NCBI GenBank assembly: GCA_947629025.1
Contig: CANRCC010000014.1
Span: 1 to 42,290 of the forward strand
DNA from: an uncultured Bacilli bacterium
Lineage (GTDB): Bacteria; Bacillota_I; Bacilli_A; RF39; UBA660
DNA: 42,290 nucleotides
Reading direction: 5' to 3'
Shown here: one piece after another, positions 8,260 to 14,475 of the stretch
How the letters are laid out: each line of letters begins with the position of its first letter
How positions within the stretch are numbered: position 1 is the first letter of the stretch
Notes under the pieces: model-generated
Told to the model about the DNA's origin: nothing
The model's input: only the letters and a program-made list of their open reading frames with translations
Databases searched by the model: none
Position numbers and translations under genes: made by a program

Positions 8260-8886
8260 TTATTTTTTTGAATTTTCATATTTTTGCAAAAATATAATGC
8301 TATCATTATATATTTTTTTTGCTTCATTAGTCCTTAAATAATTAGGGTTACATTGAGCAAATCTAAACATTTTAATTCTATTTCTATCAAGTGCATCAGC
8401 ATCTTTTAGAATATTTGATAATATTTGAATATTTTCTTTTTCCTTTTTGTTAAATTTATAATTTTTAAAATCAACAATATCATCTGATTTAGCATGGGTT
8501 TCAATTAATAATTCTACCATTTCTAAATCTTTATCATAAAGAACATTTTTTAATCTTTGTTTAGCAATTTTTGCCCCAACAATTCCATGCTTTTTATTAG
8601 AAACAAATAAATTTCTACCACAATCATGATATAAAGCAGAATATAGTAAAACTTCTATATTTTTTAAGTTTTCCCCTTTACTATTTTTCATATTTAATAT
8701 CCAAAAACAATAACATAAAACTCTCTCAATATGCTCCAAATTATGATATGGAAAATGAATTTTAGTATATAATTGTTCTTTAATACCTCTATTAACTAAA
8801 TCATAGATTTGATTAATTTGTTTAGTTTTAAAACCAATACTATTTAAATAATTAGTATCAATATTTTTAATATTGCTCTTTTCCAT
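8260..8886 (-). CDS. HD-domain metal-dependent phosphohydrolase
   Basis: A protein of about 208 residues of the HD superfamily. The metal-ligand pattern is visible: HNLEHIERV (first His), LYHDCGR (the HD pair), KHGIVGAKIA, ETHAKSDD, and ILKDADALDRNRI for the final Asp. Members hydrolyse phosphate esters of nucleotides or act on other phosphorylated small molecules; the substrate cannot be read here. The ATG at 8886 (MEKSNIKN) is chosen because GAGGAGG lies six bases upstream, while the first in-frame ATG sits directly against it. It is transcribed after the HAD gene, from which it is separated by a degenerate copy of the array spacer at 8921-8960. Confidence 0.85.
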   Translation of the reverse strand: MEKSNIKNIDTNYLNSIGFKTKQINQIYDLVNRGIKEQLYTKIHFPYHNLEHIERVLCYCFWILNMKNSKGENLKNIEVLLYSALYHDCGRNLFVSNKKHGIVGAKIAKQRLKNVLYDKDLEMVELLIETHAKSDDIVDFKNYKFNKKEKENIQILSNILKDADALDRNRIKMFRFAQCNPNYLRTNEAKKIYNDSIIFLQKYENSKK

Positions 8887-8920
8887 TTCATGCCTCCTCA
8901 TTGTTTTAGAAAATCATTTC

Positions 8921-8960
8921 ATATCAATTTGATATCCTAAAGAAAAAATCATGACAATTA
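8921..8960 (-). repeat. Degenerate array spacer (copy 0)
   Basis: The plus strand reads TATCAATTTGATATCCTAAAG followed by an A-rich tract, matching the TATCAATCTGGTGCCCTAAAG core of the spacers near 14430, 16415 and 17555. It lies just after the HAD gene stop and before the HD gene, the same position as the other copies. Promoter modules are not recognisable. It marks the left-most detectable trace of the array. Confidence 0.5.
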
Positions 8961-9590
8961 TAATACTTCTCTCAGTTCTTTAATATTTTGAATTTTTATG
9001 GTATCCATTAATATGTTTTCATTATCAGTAACTAAAATAGTTTTAAATCCAAGTTTTGAAGGCTTTTTAATATCTAATTCTAAATCATCACCAATTATTA
9101 TACATTCAGATGGCTTAAATATTCCTTTAGCCTGCAAATAAGCTTCAGCATATGGTTTTATCTTATTTTCACCATAATATTTTTTGAAATACTTATTTAT
9201 TCCCATTGCTTCTAATCTATTTCTTTGAGATTTTTCAAAATAGTTAGATAATAAAACTAATTCATATTTTTTACTTAAATATTGCAAAGTTTGTTGTATT
9301 TCTTGTATTTCATCAAAACTATCAGGAATTGCAGTTTTTAAATGTTTAAAAAATATTTCAAGAAAATTACTATCTAAATTTATACCTAATTGATTACCAA
9401 AAAAATTTAAATAATCAGTTGAATTATAATTGTCATAATGCTTTTCATAATCTTTAATAGAATTTAAAAATATTTCTAAATTCTTATCTGAATATATTCC
9501 AGTTTCTTTTAATGTTTCTGTTATAGTATCCTTAAATTGAACATTTCTAATAAGAGTACCATCTATATCAAAAATTAGCCTTTTTATCAT
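8958..9590 (-). CDS. HAD-superfamily hydrolase
   Basis: Haloacid-dehalogenase-type phosphatase of about 210 residues. Motif I is FDIDGTLI at the N-terminus (nucleophile and acid Asp pair), motif II is LLSNYFEKS near residue 110, and motif IV is IIGDDLELDI near residue 165. A helical cap lies between motifs I and II (subfamily IA-like, of the phosphoglycolate phosphatase and YjjG-like type). The start at 9590 (MIKRLIFDIDGT) is preceded by AAGGAG nine bases upstream; the frame extends ten codons further without a ribosome site. The substrate is unknown. The gene sits directly downstream of a C-type promoter module (9633-9720). Confidence 0.85.
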   Translation of the reverse strand: MIKRLIFDIDGTLIRNVQFKDTITETLKETGIYSDKNLEIFLNSIKDYEKHYDNYNSTDYLNFFGNQLGINLDSNFLEIFFKHLKTAIPDSFDEIQEIQQTLQYLSKKYELVLLSNYFEKSQRNRLEAMGINKYFKKYYGENKIKPYAEAYLQAKGIFKPSECIIIGDDLELDIKKPSKLGFKTILVTDNENILMDTIKIQNIKELREVL

Positions 9591-9632
9591 ACTATTATAC
9601 TCCTTAATAAATATTGTCATATCAATATATGA

Positions 9633-9772
9633 GCATATTTTCTAAATTGACATATATGTCAATTTCAATCTTTAAATAATTTAACAAAGTTTATACATTT
9701 TAAAACTCAAACTTTTACAATCCGAGTTTTATATTAATCTGATTCAAATATAAAGGTTATTTACAACTTTTT
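9633..9772 (-). repeat. Array spacer copy 1 (tmRNA-end-like module plus C-type promoter module)
   Basis: Read on the minus strand from the end of the gene at 9757: AAAGTTGTAAATAACCTTT, then a diverged TCAGATTAATAT trailer, hairpin AAACTCGGATTGTAAAAG with its partner TTTGAGTTTT, a weak promoter, and a 22 bp perfect palindrome (9644-9665, core TTGACATATATGTCAA). It then runs into the HAD gene. The stop codon of the upstream gene lies inside the first module. This copy is the most diverged of the four C-type copies, yet it has the most symmetric palindrome. Confidence 0.8.
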
Positions 9773-10326
9773 AATAATTGAAGATTTTTATCTTGGTTTA
9801 TGTCCTCTGTAATAATCATATCTTCAGTCTTTAATAAAGACAATTTTTCAAATAATTGACAGATAGATAATTGCTCTTCAAATTTATGCTTATAATTAGA
9901 TAATGTTTGTATAAATCTAGGGTCTGATATACTAAAGCAAACTTCAGAAGCAATATGACCTTTTAGTTCTTTATTTTTTTCTTCTGACATTGTTTTAGCA
10001 TCCTCATAAGAATCAAACAGTTCTGAAACAACATCAACTGGATAAGGATTATAATTGAAATCATAATTTATGGTAACTCTTTCTCCTATATATTGATCAT
10101 CATTACGTAATGATGTTTTTAAAGTATCTAAATCCTTATAAGGAAATATGACATTATGAAAAATTTTACTACTTCCATCTGGAAAATATTTGATAGAAGA
10201 TTCAACTACCCAACATTTTGAAACAATATATCCTCTAACAATATCTTTATAATTAGTAATATAGCCACCCTCTTCTTTTAATTCTAATACAGCATATTTT
10301 ATTGGAAAATTATTTTCTCTACTCAT
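9757..10326 (-). CDS. Conserved-looking hypothetical protein of the cassette array
   Basis: A protein of 189 residues, unrecognised. The ATG at 10326 (MSRENNFPIKYAVLELKEEG) follows GGGTGAT. The N-terminal half is predicted beta-rich (GYIVSKCWVVESSIKYFPDG, KIFHNVIFPY), followed by an acidic helical segment (DSYEDAKTMSEEKNKELKGHIA). No catalytic motif, signal peptide or membrane helix is seen. The last codons (AAA AGT TGT AAA TAA) lie inside the array spacer, so the C-terminus could be extended or replaced by recombination. The first 16 codons and the leader of a close paralogue survive as a fragment at 17308-17358, showing that this gene type has been present at least twice in the array. Confidence 0.7.
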   Translation of the reverse strand: MSRENNFPIKYAVLELKEEGGYITNYKDIVRGYIVSKCWVVESSIKYFPDGSSKIFHNVIFPYKDLDTLKTSLRNDDQYIGERVTINYDFNYNPYPVDVVSELFDSYEDAKTMSEEKNKELKGHIASEVCFSISDPRFIQTLSNYKHKFEEQLSICQLFEKLSLLKTEDMIITEDINQDKNLQLLKSCK

Positions 10327-10367
10327 AAAATCACCCATTAGCATTATAACATAATTTTATATTAACT

Positions 10368-10405
10368 AAAAAAATTGTACTCAATCTACAATAGATTAAG
10401 TACAA
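10368..10405 (-). terminator. Strong terminator of the 422-residue gene and end of a solitary array RNA
   Basis: A 14 bp stem (TTGTACTTAATCTA / TAGATTGAGTACAA on the minus strand, one GU pair) with a 3-base loop is followed by seven T. It is the clearest intrinsic terminator in the accessory region. It lies between the gene ending at 10476 and the gene starting at 10326, and is homologous to the hairpins at 12421-12449 and 18788-18816. Confidence 0.85.
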
Positions 10406-10478
10406 ACTGTTATTAGGGTAAATACTTAACATGCGAGAGTTAAATTTTACTCGAAAGTCCGAGTTTACTATCTATCTA
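10368..10478 (-). repeat. Array spacer copy 5, with RNA-like module but no promoter
   Basis: On the minus strand: TACTAGATAGATAG (trailer-like, holding the TAG stop of the upstream gene), hairpin ACTCGGACTTTCGAGT, a second hairpin (ATTTAAC / GTTAAGT, 10424-10445), then the 14 bp terminator hairpin. The last ~80 bases align with the candidate antisense RNAs at 12411-12524 and 18779-18890. The shared promoter and GAAA-loop block is missing and no hydrophobic peptide frame faces it. It probably works only as a terminator, or is a relic. Confidence 0.65.
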
Positions 10479-11744
10479 GTACACTAAAATCTTTCCTTTT
10501 TCTTCATATTTAGCTAGCTCGCTATCTAAATGCTTGTTAACAAAATAAGAATTAAAATCCATCTGTGATAATTCATCATTATATTTATCATATATAATTC
10601 TAGGAACAATGTGCAAATTCCATCCTCTTTTTAAATATTCAGAAAATTCTGTTATTCCATTTAATGAACTTGTTGTTATCGTATGATCAACTGTTGATTC
10701 AATTTTATGAAAACCACAAAATCTTACAAATACATCCCTAATATCATTTGCAGTTAAATATTGTAATTTTTCGATTATTTCCTTTTTATGACATGATTCA
10801 TTTATTCTACTAAATGATGAATATAACGAAGATTCTGCAGCTAAATGGCCAATGATTAATGTGATAAGATTTTTTTGATAACTTCTTTCAGGATGAGGCC
10901 AGTTTATTTTAGAAGAATGTATTAGTTTTTCTATTTCTTCTTCAGACAATTTTAACACACTTTTATAGAATTCTCTATCATGTTCTACTTCAGCAGTGAT
11001 AATGGTAGGAAGTTTATACATTAAATGTGAATAATGTTCAAATTCATTATAAGTAATATAACCTCGTTTTAATATATCGATAATGTGTTGATAATGATTT
11101 ATATTAGGCACTTTTTTGTTTTGTTTTAAGTGATCATATATTACCATATTAATTTGATATGTTAAATTTCCTTGTGCATGTCCAAAACCAGTATTATATA
11201 GATAACCATTAGGAGTTATATACCAAGAGTTTGGCCAAATAAGCATTTTTTCATCACTTTTAGGTGGGATTTTGATTGTTGATTTAAAATCCAATGTAAT
11301 TAAAATTTCTTGTATTTCTTTTTGGGTATTTAATAAAAATTCTTGATAATCTGGATAAAAACTAGTTAAATAAGGTATATATAAAAGCATCTCATTTAAC
11401 AATAAATATAAATTCCAAGATGTTAATTTTATATTTTTCTTTAAATCATAATGTGTCTCATAATAATCTTCTTTTTTCTTTTGAAAAAAAGGCCCACTAT
11501 CTAATAAAGATTCATAGGATAACAAATTATAATTAGGTATATTTAAAAAAAGATTTTCATCAAGAGCAATTATCAATTTATCTATTTTATTCAATTTTGG
11601 AAATAAGGTTTTTAATTGTTTTAAAAGTTCTGTAGAAAAAGGTATCTCTCTTATAAAACAATCTTGATTTTTACCAGAAGTTTCTCTAAGTAAAGAAGTT
11701 CTAAAATCACTTGCTTTCTCTAATTCTGAAAAATACTTATACAT
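10476..11744 (-). CDS. Hypothetical protein, 422 residues
   Basis: I do not recognise the family. The ATG at 11744 (MYKYFSELEKASDF) follows TAGGAAG; an upstream GTG overlaps the probable -10 (GATATAAT) and is less likely. The protein is mostly helical with many aromatic residues, without membrane segments. Visible stretches include LIWPNSWYITPNGYLYNTGFG and VEHDREFYKSVLKLSEEEIE. A segment near residue 275 (NWPHPERSYQKNLITLIIGH) and VRFCGFHKIESTVDHTI near residue 340 hold several His and Cys residues that might bind metal. It follows the small membrane-protein gene by about 50 bases and may be co-transcribed with it. Its TAG stop lies inside an array spacer. Confidence 0.65.
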   Translation of the reverse strand: MYKYFSELEKASDFRTSLLRETSGKNQDCFIREIPFSTELLKQLKTLFPKLNKIDKLIIALDENLFLNIPNYNLLSYESLLDSGPFFQKKKEDYYETHYDLKKNIKLTSWNLYLLLNEMLLYIPYLTSFYPDYQEFLLNTQKEIQEILITLDFKSTIKIPPKSDEKMLIWPNSWYITPNGYLYNTGFGHAQGNLTYQINMVIYDHLKQNKKVPNINHYQHIIDILKRGYITYNEFEHYSHLMYKLPTIITAEVEHDREFYKSVLKLSEEEIEKLIHSSKINWPHPERSYQKNLITLIIGHLAAESSLYSSFSRINESCHKKEIIEKLQYLTANDIRDVFVRFCGFHKIESTVDHTITTSSLNGITEFSEYLKRGWNLHIVPRIIYDKYNDELSQMDFNSYFVNKHLDSELAKYEEKGKILVY

Positions 11745-11795
11745 AGAATCACTTCCTATAATTTTTATCACTTATTATATCACTTTTTATAATAA

Positions 11796-12143
11796 TTAAA
11801 AATAAAAATTTATAATTTTTTCTCTAAATATAAATAAAATAATTATAAATAATAATAATATTAAAAAAGATTTAGGACTATAATTATCTTCATGTGTTTT
11901 ACCATTAATGATAATAAATCCTATTTCATCTAAAAATAAGCCAACACTAATTGATAACAAATATAAATTCGTATAAATATTAGATATGCAAAAAAGTATT
12001 ATTGTAAACAGTAAGCCATACATCCAATGATGAGTTCTAAATTGTTTTATAGTTGGGCTAGGTTTGGGAAATAAATAAACCCACACTCTAATTAATAAAA
12101 TAGATATTGTAGTAAATAAAAAGAATTGATCATATAAATTCAT
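11796..12143 (-). CDS. Small integral membrane protein (HHWMYG / GKTHEDNYS family)
   Basis: A protein of 115 residues with four predicted membrane helices: FFLFTTISILLIRVWVYLF; WMYGLLFTIILFCI; LYLLSISVGLFLDEIGFIII; FLILLLFIIILFIF. The conserved-looking polar signatures RTHHWMYG, GLFLDEIG and GKTHEDNYSPKS lie at the membrane faces and would fit a metal- or substrate-contacting site. I recall such signatures in uncharacterised bacterial membrane proteins, so no function is assigned. It is expressed from a near-perfect block-A promoter (TTGTCA, 17 bases, TATAAT), with GGTGAT upstream of ATG. Confidence 0.7.
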   Translation of the reverse strand: MNLYDQFFLFTTISILLIRVWVYLFPKPSPTIKQFRTHHWMYGLLFTIILFCISNIYTNLYLLSISVGLFLDEIGFIIINGKTHEDNYSPKSFLILLLFIIILFIFREKIINFYF

Positions 12144-12158
12144 ATTATCACCACTTAA

Positions 12159-12200
12159 ATTATAACATGATATTTTGTTTATGACAAAATAATTAATCCT
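12159..12200 (-). promoter_or_regulatory. Block-A promoter with palindrome, ahead of the 115-residue membrane protein
   Basis: The minus strand has TTGTCA (complement of 12182-12187), a 17-base spacer and TATAAT (complement of 12159-12164). The -35 lies in the inverted repeat ATTTTGT-cataa-ACAAAAT (12172-12190). The GGATTAATTATTTTGTCAT stretch recurs with small changes near 13310, 16340, 17455 and 18645, so this is a repeated promoter module with a likely operator. Confidence 0.75.
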
Positions 12201-12328
12201 CTTTCCTAGCTATAATTACATAGAATAAAAAATTACAAAATTTACTATATTTTAGATGAAATGTTAAATAAATCAAAAAGTGTTGTAACAAATAAATTAT
12301 TAGGGTATTTCATAATTTTTTTGATAGT

Positions 12329-12412
12329 ATGAATAAGAAGGATTTTTTAATTTTATCTTTAATCATTCTTATCTTGCTATTAGTATTATTACTATTTATA
12401 GTTCTAATATAA
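12329..12412 (+). CDS. Candidate type I toxin: 27-residue hydrophobic peptide
   Basis: ATG to TAA encodes a peptide starting MNKKDFLILSLIILILLLVL, a basic N-terminus followed by one uninterrupted hydrophobic helix that reaches the C-terminus. This is the form of membrane-active type I toxins, though it matches no family I can name. It is the only plus-strand frame in the accessory region that looks real. It converges on a structured minus-strand RNA gene (12411-12524) whose terminator hairpin begins eight bases after the stop, so a toxin mRNA running to the hairpin at 12541-12567 would be fully antisense to that RNA. A homologous frame without a start codon lies in the same position next to the second RNA copy (18709-18789). 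Weak points: no clear Shine-Dalgarno is visible, and a short hydrophobic frame could arise by chance in AT-rich DNA. Confidence 0.5.
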   Translation: MNKKDFLILSLIILILLLVLLLFIVLI

Positions 12413-12524
12413 AATAAAATCACCTAACTCAACTGCTTTGAATTAGGTGAAACCAATCTTTTGGCAACACTCAACACTAGCATATTGAATGTTTCCTTTT
12501 TATTTTATGCAAGTTTCCTTGACA
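12411..12524 (-). ncRNA. Candidate antitoxin RNA, about 113 nt
   Basis: The promoter on the minus strand is TTGATA, 17 bases, TATTAT (12530-12558). The predicted RNA starts with a CAAG-GAAA-CUUG hairpin, then an A-rich linker with AAAAAGG, an 8 bp hairpin (CATTCAAT / GTTGAGTG), and a 12 bp terminator hairpin (12421-12449) followed by ATTTTATTTT. The first ~52 bases are almost identical to the copy at 18779-18890, while both later stems differ in sequence but keep pairing. It lies head-to-head with the hydrophobic peptide frame, the layout of 3'-overlapping type I antitoxins. Confidence 0.55.
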
Positions 12525-12637
12525 AATACATAATAATATAAAAACGTACTTTTATCAAGTACGTTTTCTATCTTTGCGTGTATTTTTCCAAGTTTCTTAT
12601 CAATCTAGTATAGTTGAGAAAGTTATCTACAACTTTT
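12421..12637 (-). repeat. Array spacer copy 6 (tmRNA-end-like module plus RNA module)
   Basis: From the end of the gene at 12658, minus strand: AAAGTTGTAGATAACTTT hairpin, CTCAACTATACTAGATTGATA (17 of 21 bases match the ssrA end and trailer), a degenerate CTTGG/CACG hairpin, an 11 bp terminator hairpin at 12541-12567, then the promoter and structured RNA. It uses the same downstream module as the spacer at ssrA, but with the T-arm-like upstream module of copy 4. Confidence 0.8.
12541..12567. terminator. Bidirectional hairpin terminator
   Basis: Perfect 11 bp arms AAAACGTACTT and AAGTACGTTTT with a 5-base loop, with T-rich sequence on both sides. On the minus strand it would end transcription from the gene at 12658-13239, and on the plus strand it would end the candidate toxin mRNA. 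It overlaps the -35 of the RNA promoter. Confidence 0.7.
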
Positions 12638-12657
12638 TACTTTCTGATATTATAATT

Positions 12658-13239
12658 TTAATAAATTTTAAAAGAATCGTTTTTTTTGATAATTTTCACT
12701 AACTCTTTATCTTTACTTAGTCCAATTCCTACAGTAGTATTTTTTTCAATTTGATATACACCAGGTGCAAAATAACGTGTCGTCATTGGATTATTATAAT
12801 GATATCCGCAAATATTCCCATTTTCTAGTGCTTCACGTGGCATATTATTTTTTACATATATATTTGTTCCCCATTCCTTATCTTCATATGATAATTTAAG
12901 ATACCCAGCACTTGGAATACTTCCATCAAAAACTACCTTTGAATCATCTAAATGGATACCAATAACGTTTGTTTTTAATTCACATTTATCCTGTGGCTCA
13001 ATAACTTGATTCTCTAAACAAATTATTGAAAAACAAGTTTCACTTTTTTTAACATAAGAGTCAATTAATTGATTTAAGTTTTCTAATCTAGTTTTTAATT
13101 TTATAAATGCTTTAACATCTATACCTTTTGCAAACCTCATTTCATCATAAATATGCATTAATTCATCTTTTAAATATAAAATAGATATTAATTGACTATC
13201 ATCATATATTTCAAAAAAACTTTTTTCTTCGCTATCCAT
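12658..13239 (-). CDS. Hypothetical protein of the cassette array, 193 residues
   Basis: Unrecognised. The ATG at 13239 (MDSEEKSFFEIYDDSQLIS) has GTGAGG six bases upstream; a GTG four codons earlier is part of that site. The N-terminal ~85 residues are predicted as a helical coiled segment (LYLKDELMHIYDEMRFAKG..., LKTRLENLNQLIDSYVKKSE). The C-terminal ~100 residues are predicted beta (VVFDGSIPSAGYLKLSYEDKEW, TRYFAPGVYQIEKNTTVGIGL), ending with FKIY. No membrane segment or catalytic motif is seen. It is preceded by a block-A promoter and followed by array spacer copy 6. Confidence 0.7.
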   Translation of the reverse strand: MDSEEKSFFEIYDDSQLISILYLKDELMHIYDEMRFAKGIDVKAFIKLKTRLENLNQLIDSYVKKSETCFSIICLENQVIEPQDKCELKTNVIGIHLDDSKVVFDGSIPSAGYLKLSYEDKEWGTNIYVKNNMPREALENGNICGYHYNNPMTTRYFAPGVYQIEKNTTVGIGLSKDKELVKIIKKNDSFKIY

Positions 13240-13270
13240 AGTAAACCTCACTCCCTTTTCAATATTATAA

Positions 13271-13325
13271 ATATATTATAAAAAAATTACAACATTTTAT
13301 TTTGTTTTTGATAAAATAATTAACC
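13271..13325 (-). promoter_or_regulatory. Block-A promoter ahead of the 193-residue gene, fused to the end of the DHH gene
   Basis: On the minus strand GGTTAATTATTTTATCAAAAACAAAAT (13299-13325) is a block-A copy: -35 TTATCA, 17 bases, TGTAAT. Here no tmRNA-end-like module precedes it; the stop codon of the DHH gene (GTTGGTTAA) is contributed by the block itself. Confidence 0.6.
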
Positions 13326-14276
13326 AACATTATATTTTTTATTTTCTGTTAATACCTTTATTAAAGTATTTTTCTTTTCTTCAGAAATAGGACTTGATGC
13401 TGCTGTATCATGCCCTTTACCTCCCATAGCTTCTGCAACTAATCTAACATTTACATTATCTCTAATATTTCGATAAGAAATAGTACCATAATCTAGTGCT
13501 ATAAGCATTGCAAAATCCATATCAAAATTATTTTGTCTAAAAAATTCTGCTAAATCATTCCTATATTCATAATCAATAAAAACAATACCAGCTTTTAATC
13601 CAAATATTTCTTTATAATAAACTTTATTAGCATAATTAGAAAGTTTTTCTTCAACTTGCTGTATTTTATTATTAATTAACATATTTTCTAAATCATTAAA
13701 TGAAAATCTTTTTCCATCCACAATACTTAACTTATCATACATTAATTTTATGTATCCATTACATCCAACAGAATCAAATAATAAAGTTAATTCATGGGGC
13801 ATTTCATCGTTATATTTTGTTTTCCATTCCCAAGTATCATATTTTCTTGTTAGTTCAGAAAAATCTTCAATCTTTTGATTATCTTTATCTATAAAGCCAT
13901 TATTTACAAGCCATTCATAAAATAAACTGGTACCACTGCAAAGGCCTTTTTCATCAGATATTCTTATTGTAGCAAAATCATACTTATTATAATTACCTTC
14001 TATCGCTGATTTATGATGATCAAATATTAGAAACTTATCTCTTAATTTACTATCATTTGCTACTCTAGATAACATTGGTTCTTCTAGCCACAAATCTGTT
14101 ACAAAAATCATATCATAATTATAGATTCTTTCATCATCATAGTATTTTTTAATCTCATTTTGAAGATTGAATGTCTCACATAATACATATTCAACTCCAT
14201 CAAAGGCTAATTTAGCTAAAATAGCATTCCCCATTCCATCTATGTCACTTTTATGAGTAAATAATAAAATTTTCAC
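13320..14276 (-). CDS. DHH-superfamily phosphoesterase (NrnB-like)
   Basis: A protein of 318 residues of the DHH/DHHA1 superfamily. Motif I is THKSDIDGMGNAIL near residue 8, a metal-ligand DLWL follows near residue 67, and the name-giving motif is FDHHKSA near residue 86. The C-terminal substrate domain has the GG-x-GH signature in GGKGHDTAASSP near residue 286. Such enzymes are Mn-dependent and degrade short oligonucleotides or cyclic (di)nucleotides, or act on related phosphoesters. GTG is the start, six bases after AGGAGA. Expression is from C-type promoter module copy 2, with an ideal extended -10. The stop codon falls in a block-A promoter that serves the next gene. Confidence 0.9.
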   Translation of the reverse strand: MKILLFTHKSDIDGMGNAILAKLAFDGVEYVLCETFNLQNEIKKYYDDERIYNYDMIFVTDLWLEEPMLSRVANDSKLRDKFLIFDHHKSAIEGNYNKYDFATIRISDEKGLCSGTSLFYEWLVNNGFIDKDNQKIEDFSELTRKYDTWEWKTKYNDEMPHELTLLFDSVGCNGYIKLMYDKLSIVDGKRFSFNDLENMLINNKIQQVEEKLSNYANKVYYKEIFGLKAGIVFIDYEYRNDLAEFFRQNNFDMDFAMLIALDYGTISYRNIRDNVNVRLVAEAMGGKGHDTAASSPISEEKKNTLIKVLTENKKYNVG

Positions 14277-14330
14277 TATAGCATCTCCTATCTTATTAAG
14301 ACTTTTTATATTGAGTTTGTCAGTTTAAAA

Positions 14331-14468
14331 GTGCGTTTTCTAAATTGACAGATATATCAATTAAAATCTACAAAAATTATAACATAAATTTGAACGTTTT
14401 AAAACTCGAACTATTAAAGTCCGAGTATCGATTAATCTGGTGCTTTAAAGAAAGAAGTACAACAACTT
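14331..14468 (-). repeat. Array spacer copy 2 (e1 end plus C-type promoter module)
   Basis: Minus strand, after the deformylase gene: AAGTTGTTGTACTTCTTTC, TTTAAAGCACCAGATTAATC (the CACCAG and trailer shared with the ssrA end), hairpin ACTCGGACT / AGTTCGAGT with TTTTAAAA, an extended -10 TATGTTATAAT (14376-14381), and the palindrome AAATTGA / TCAATTA (14342-14363). It drives the DHH gene. Confidence 0.85.
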
Positions 14469-14475
14469 ATAATTA

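Noticed and set aside
12440-12505. Leader peptide (about 19 codons, MLVLSVAKRLV...) on the minus strand inside the RNA module
   Set aside because: It has AAAAAGG upstream, but the other two RNA copies have no corresponding frame, while the hairpins are kept; a structured RNA explains the region better.
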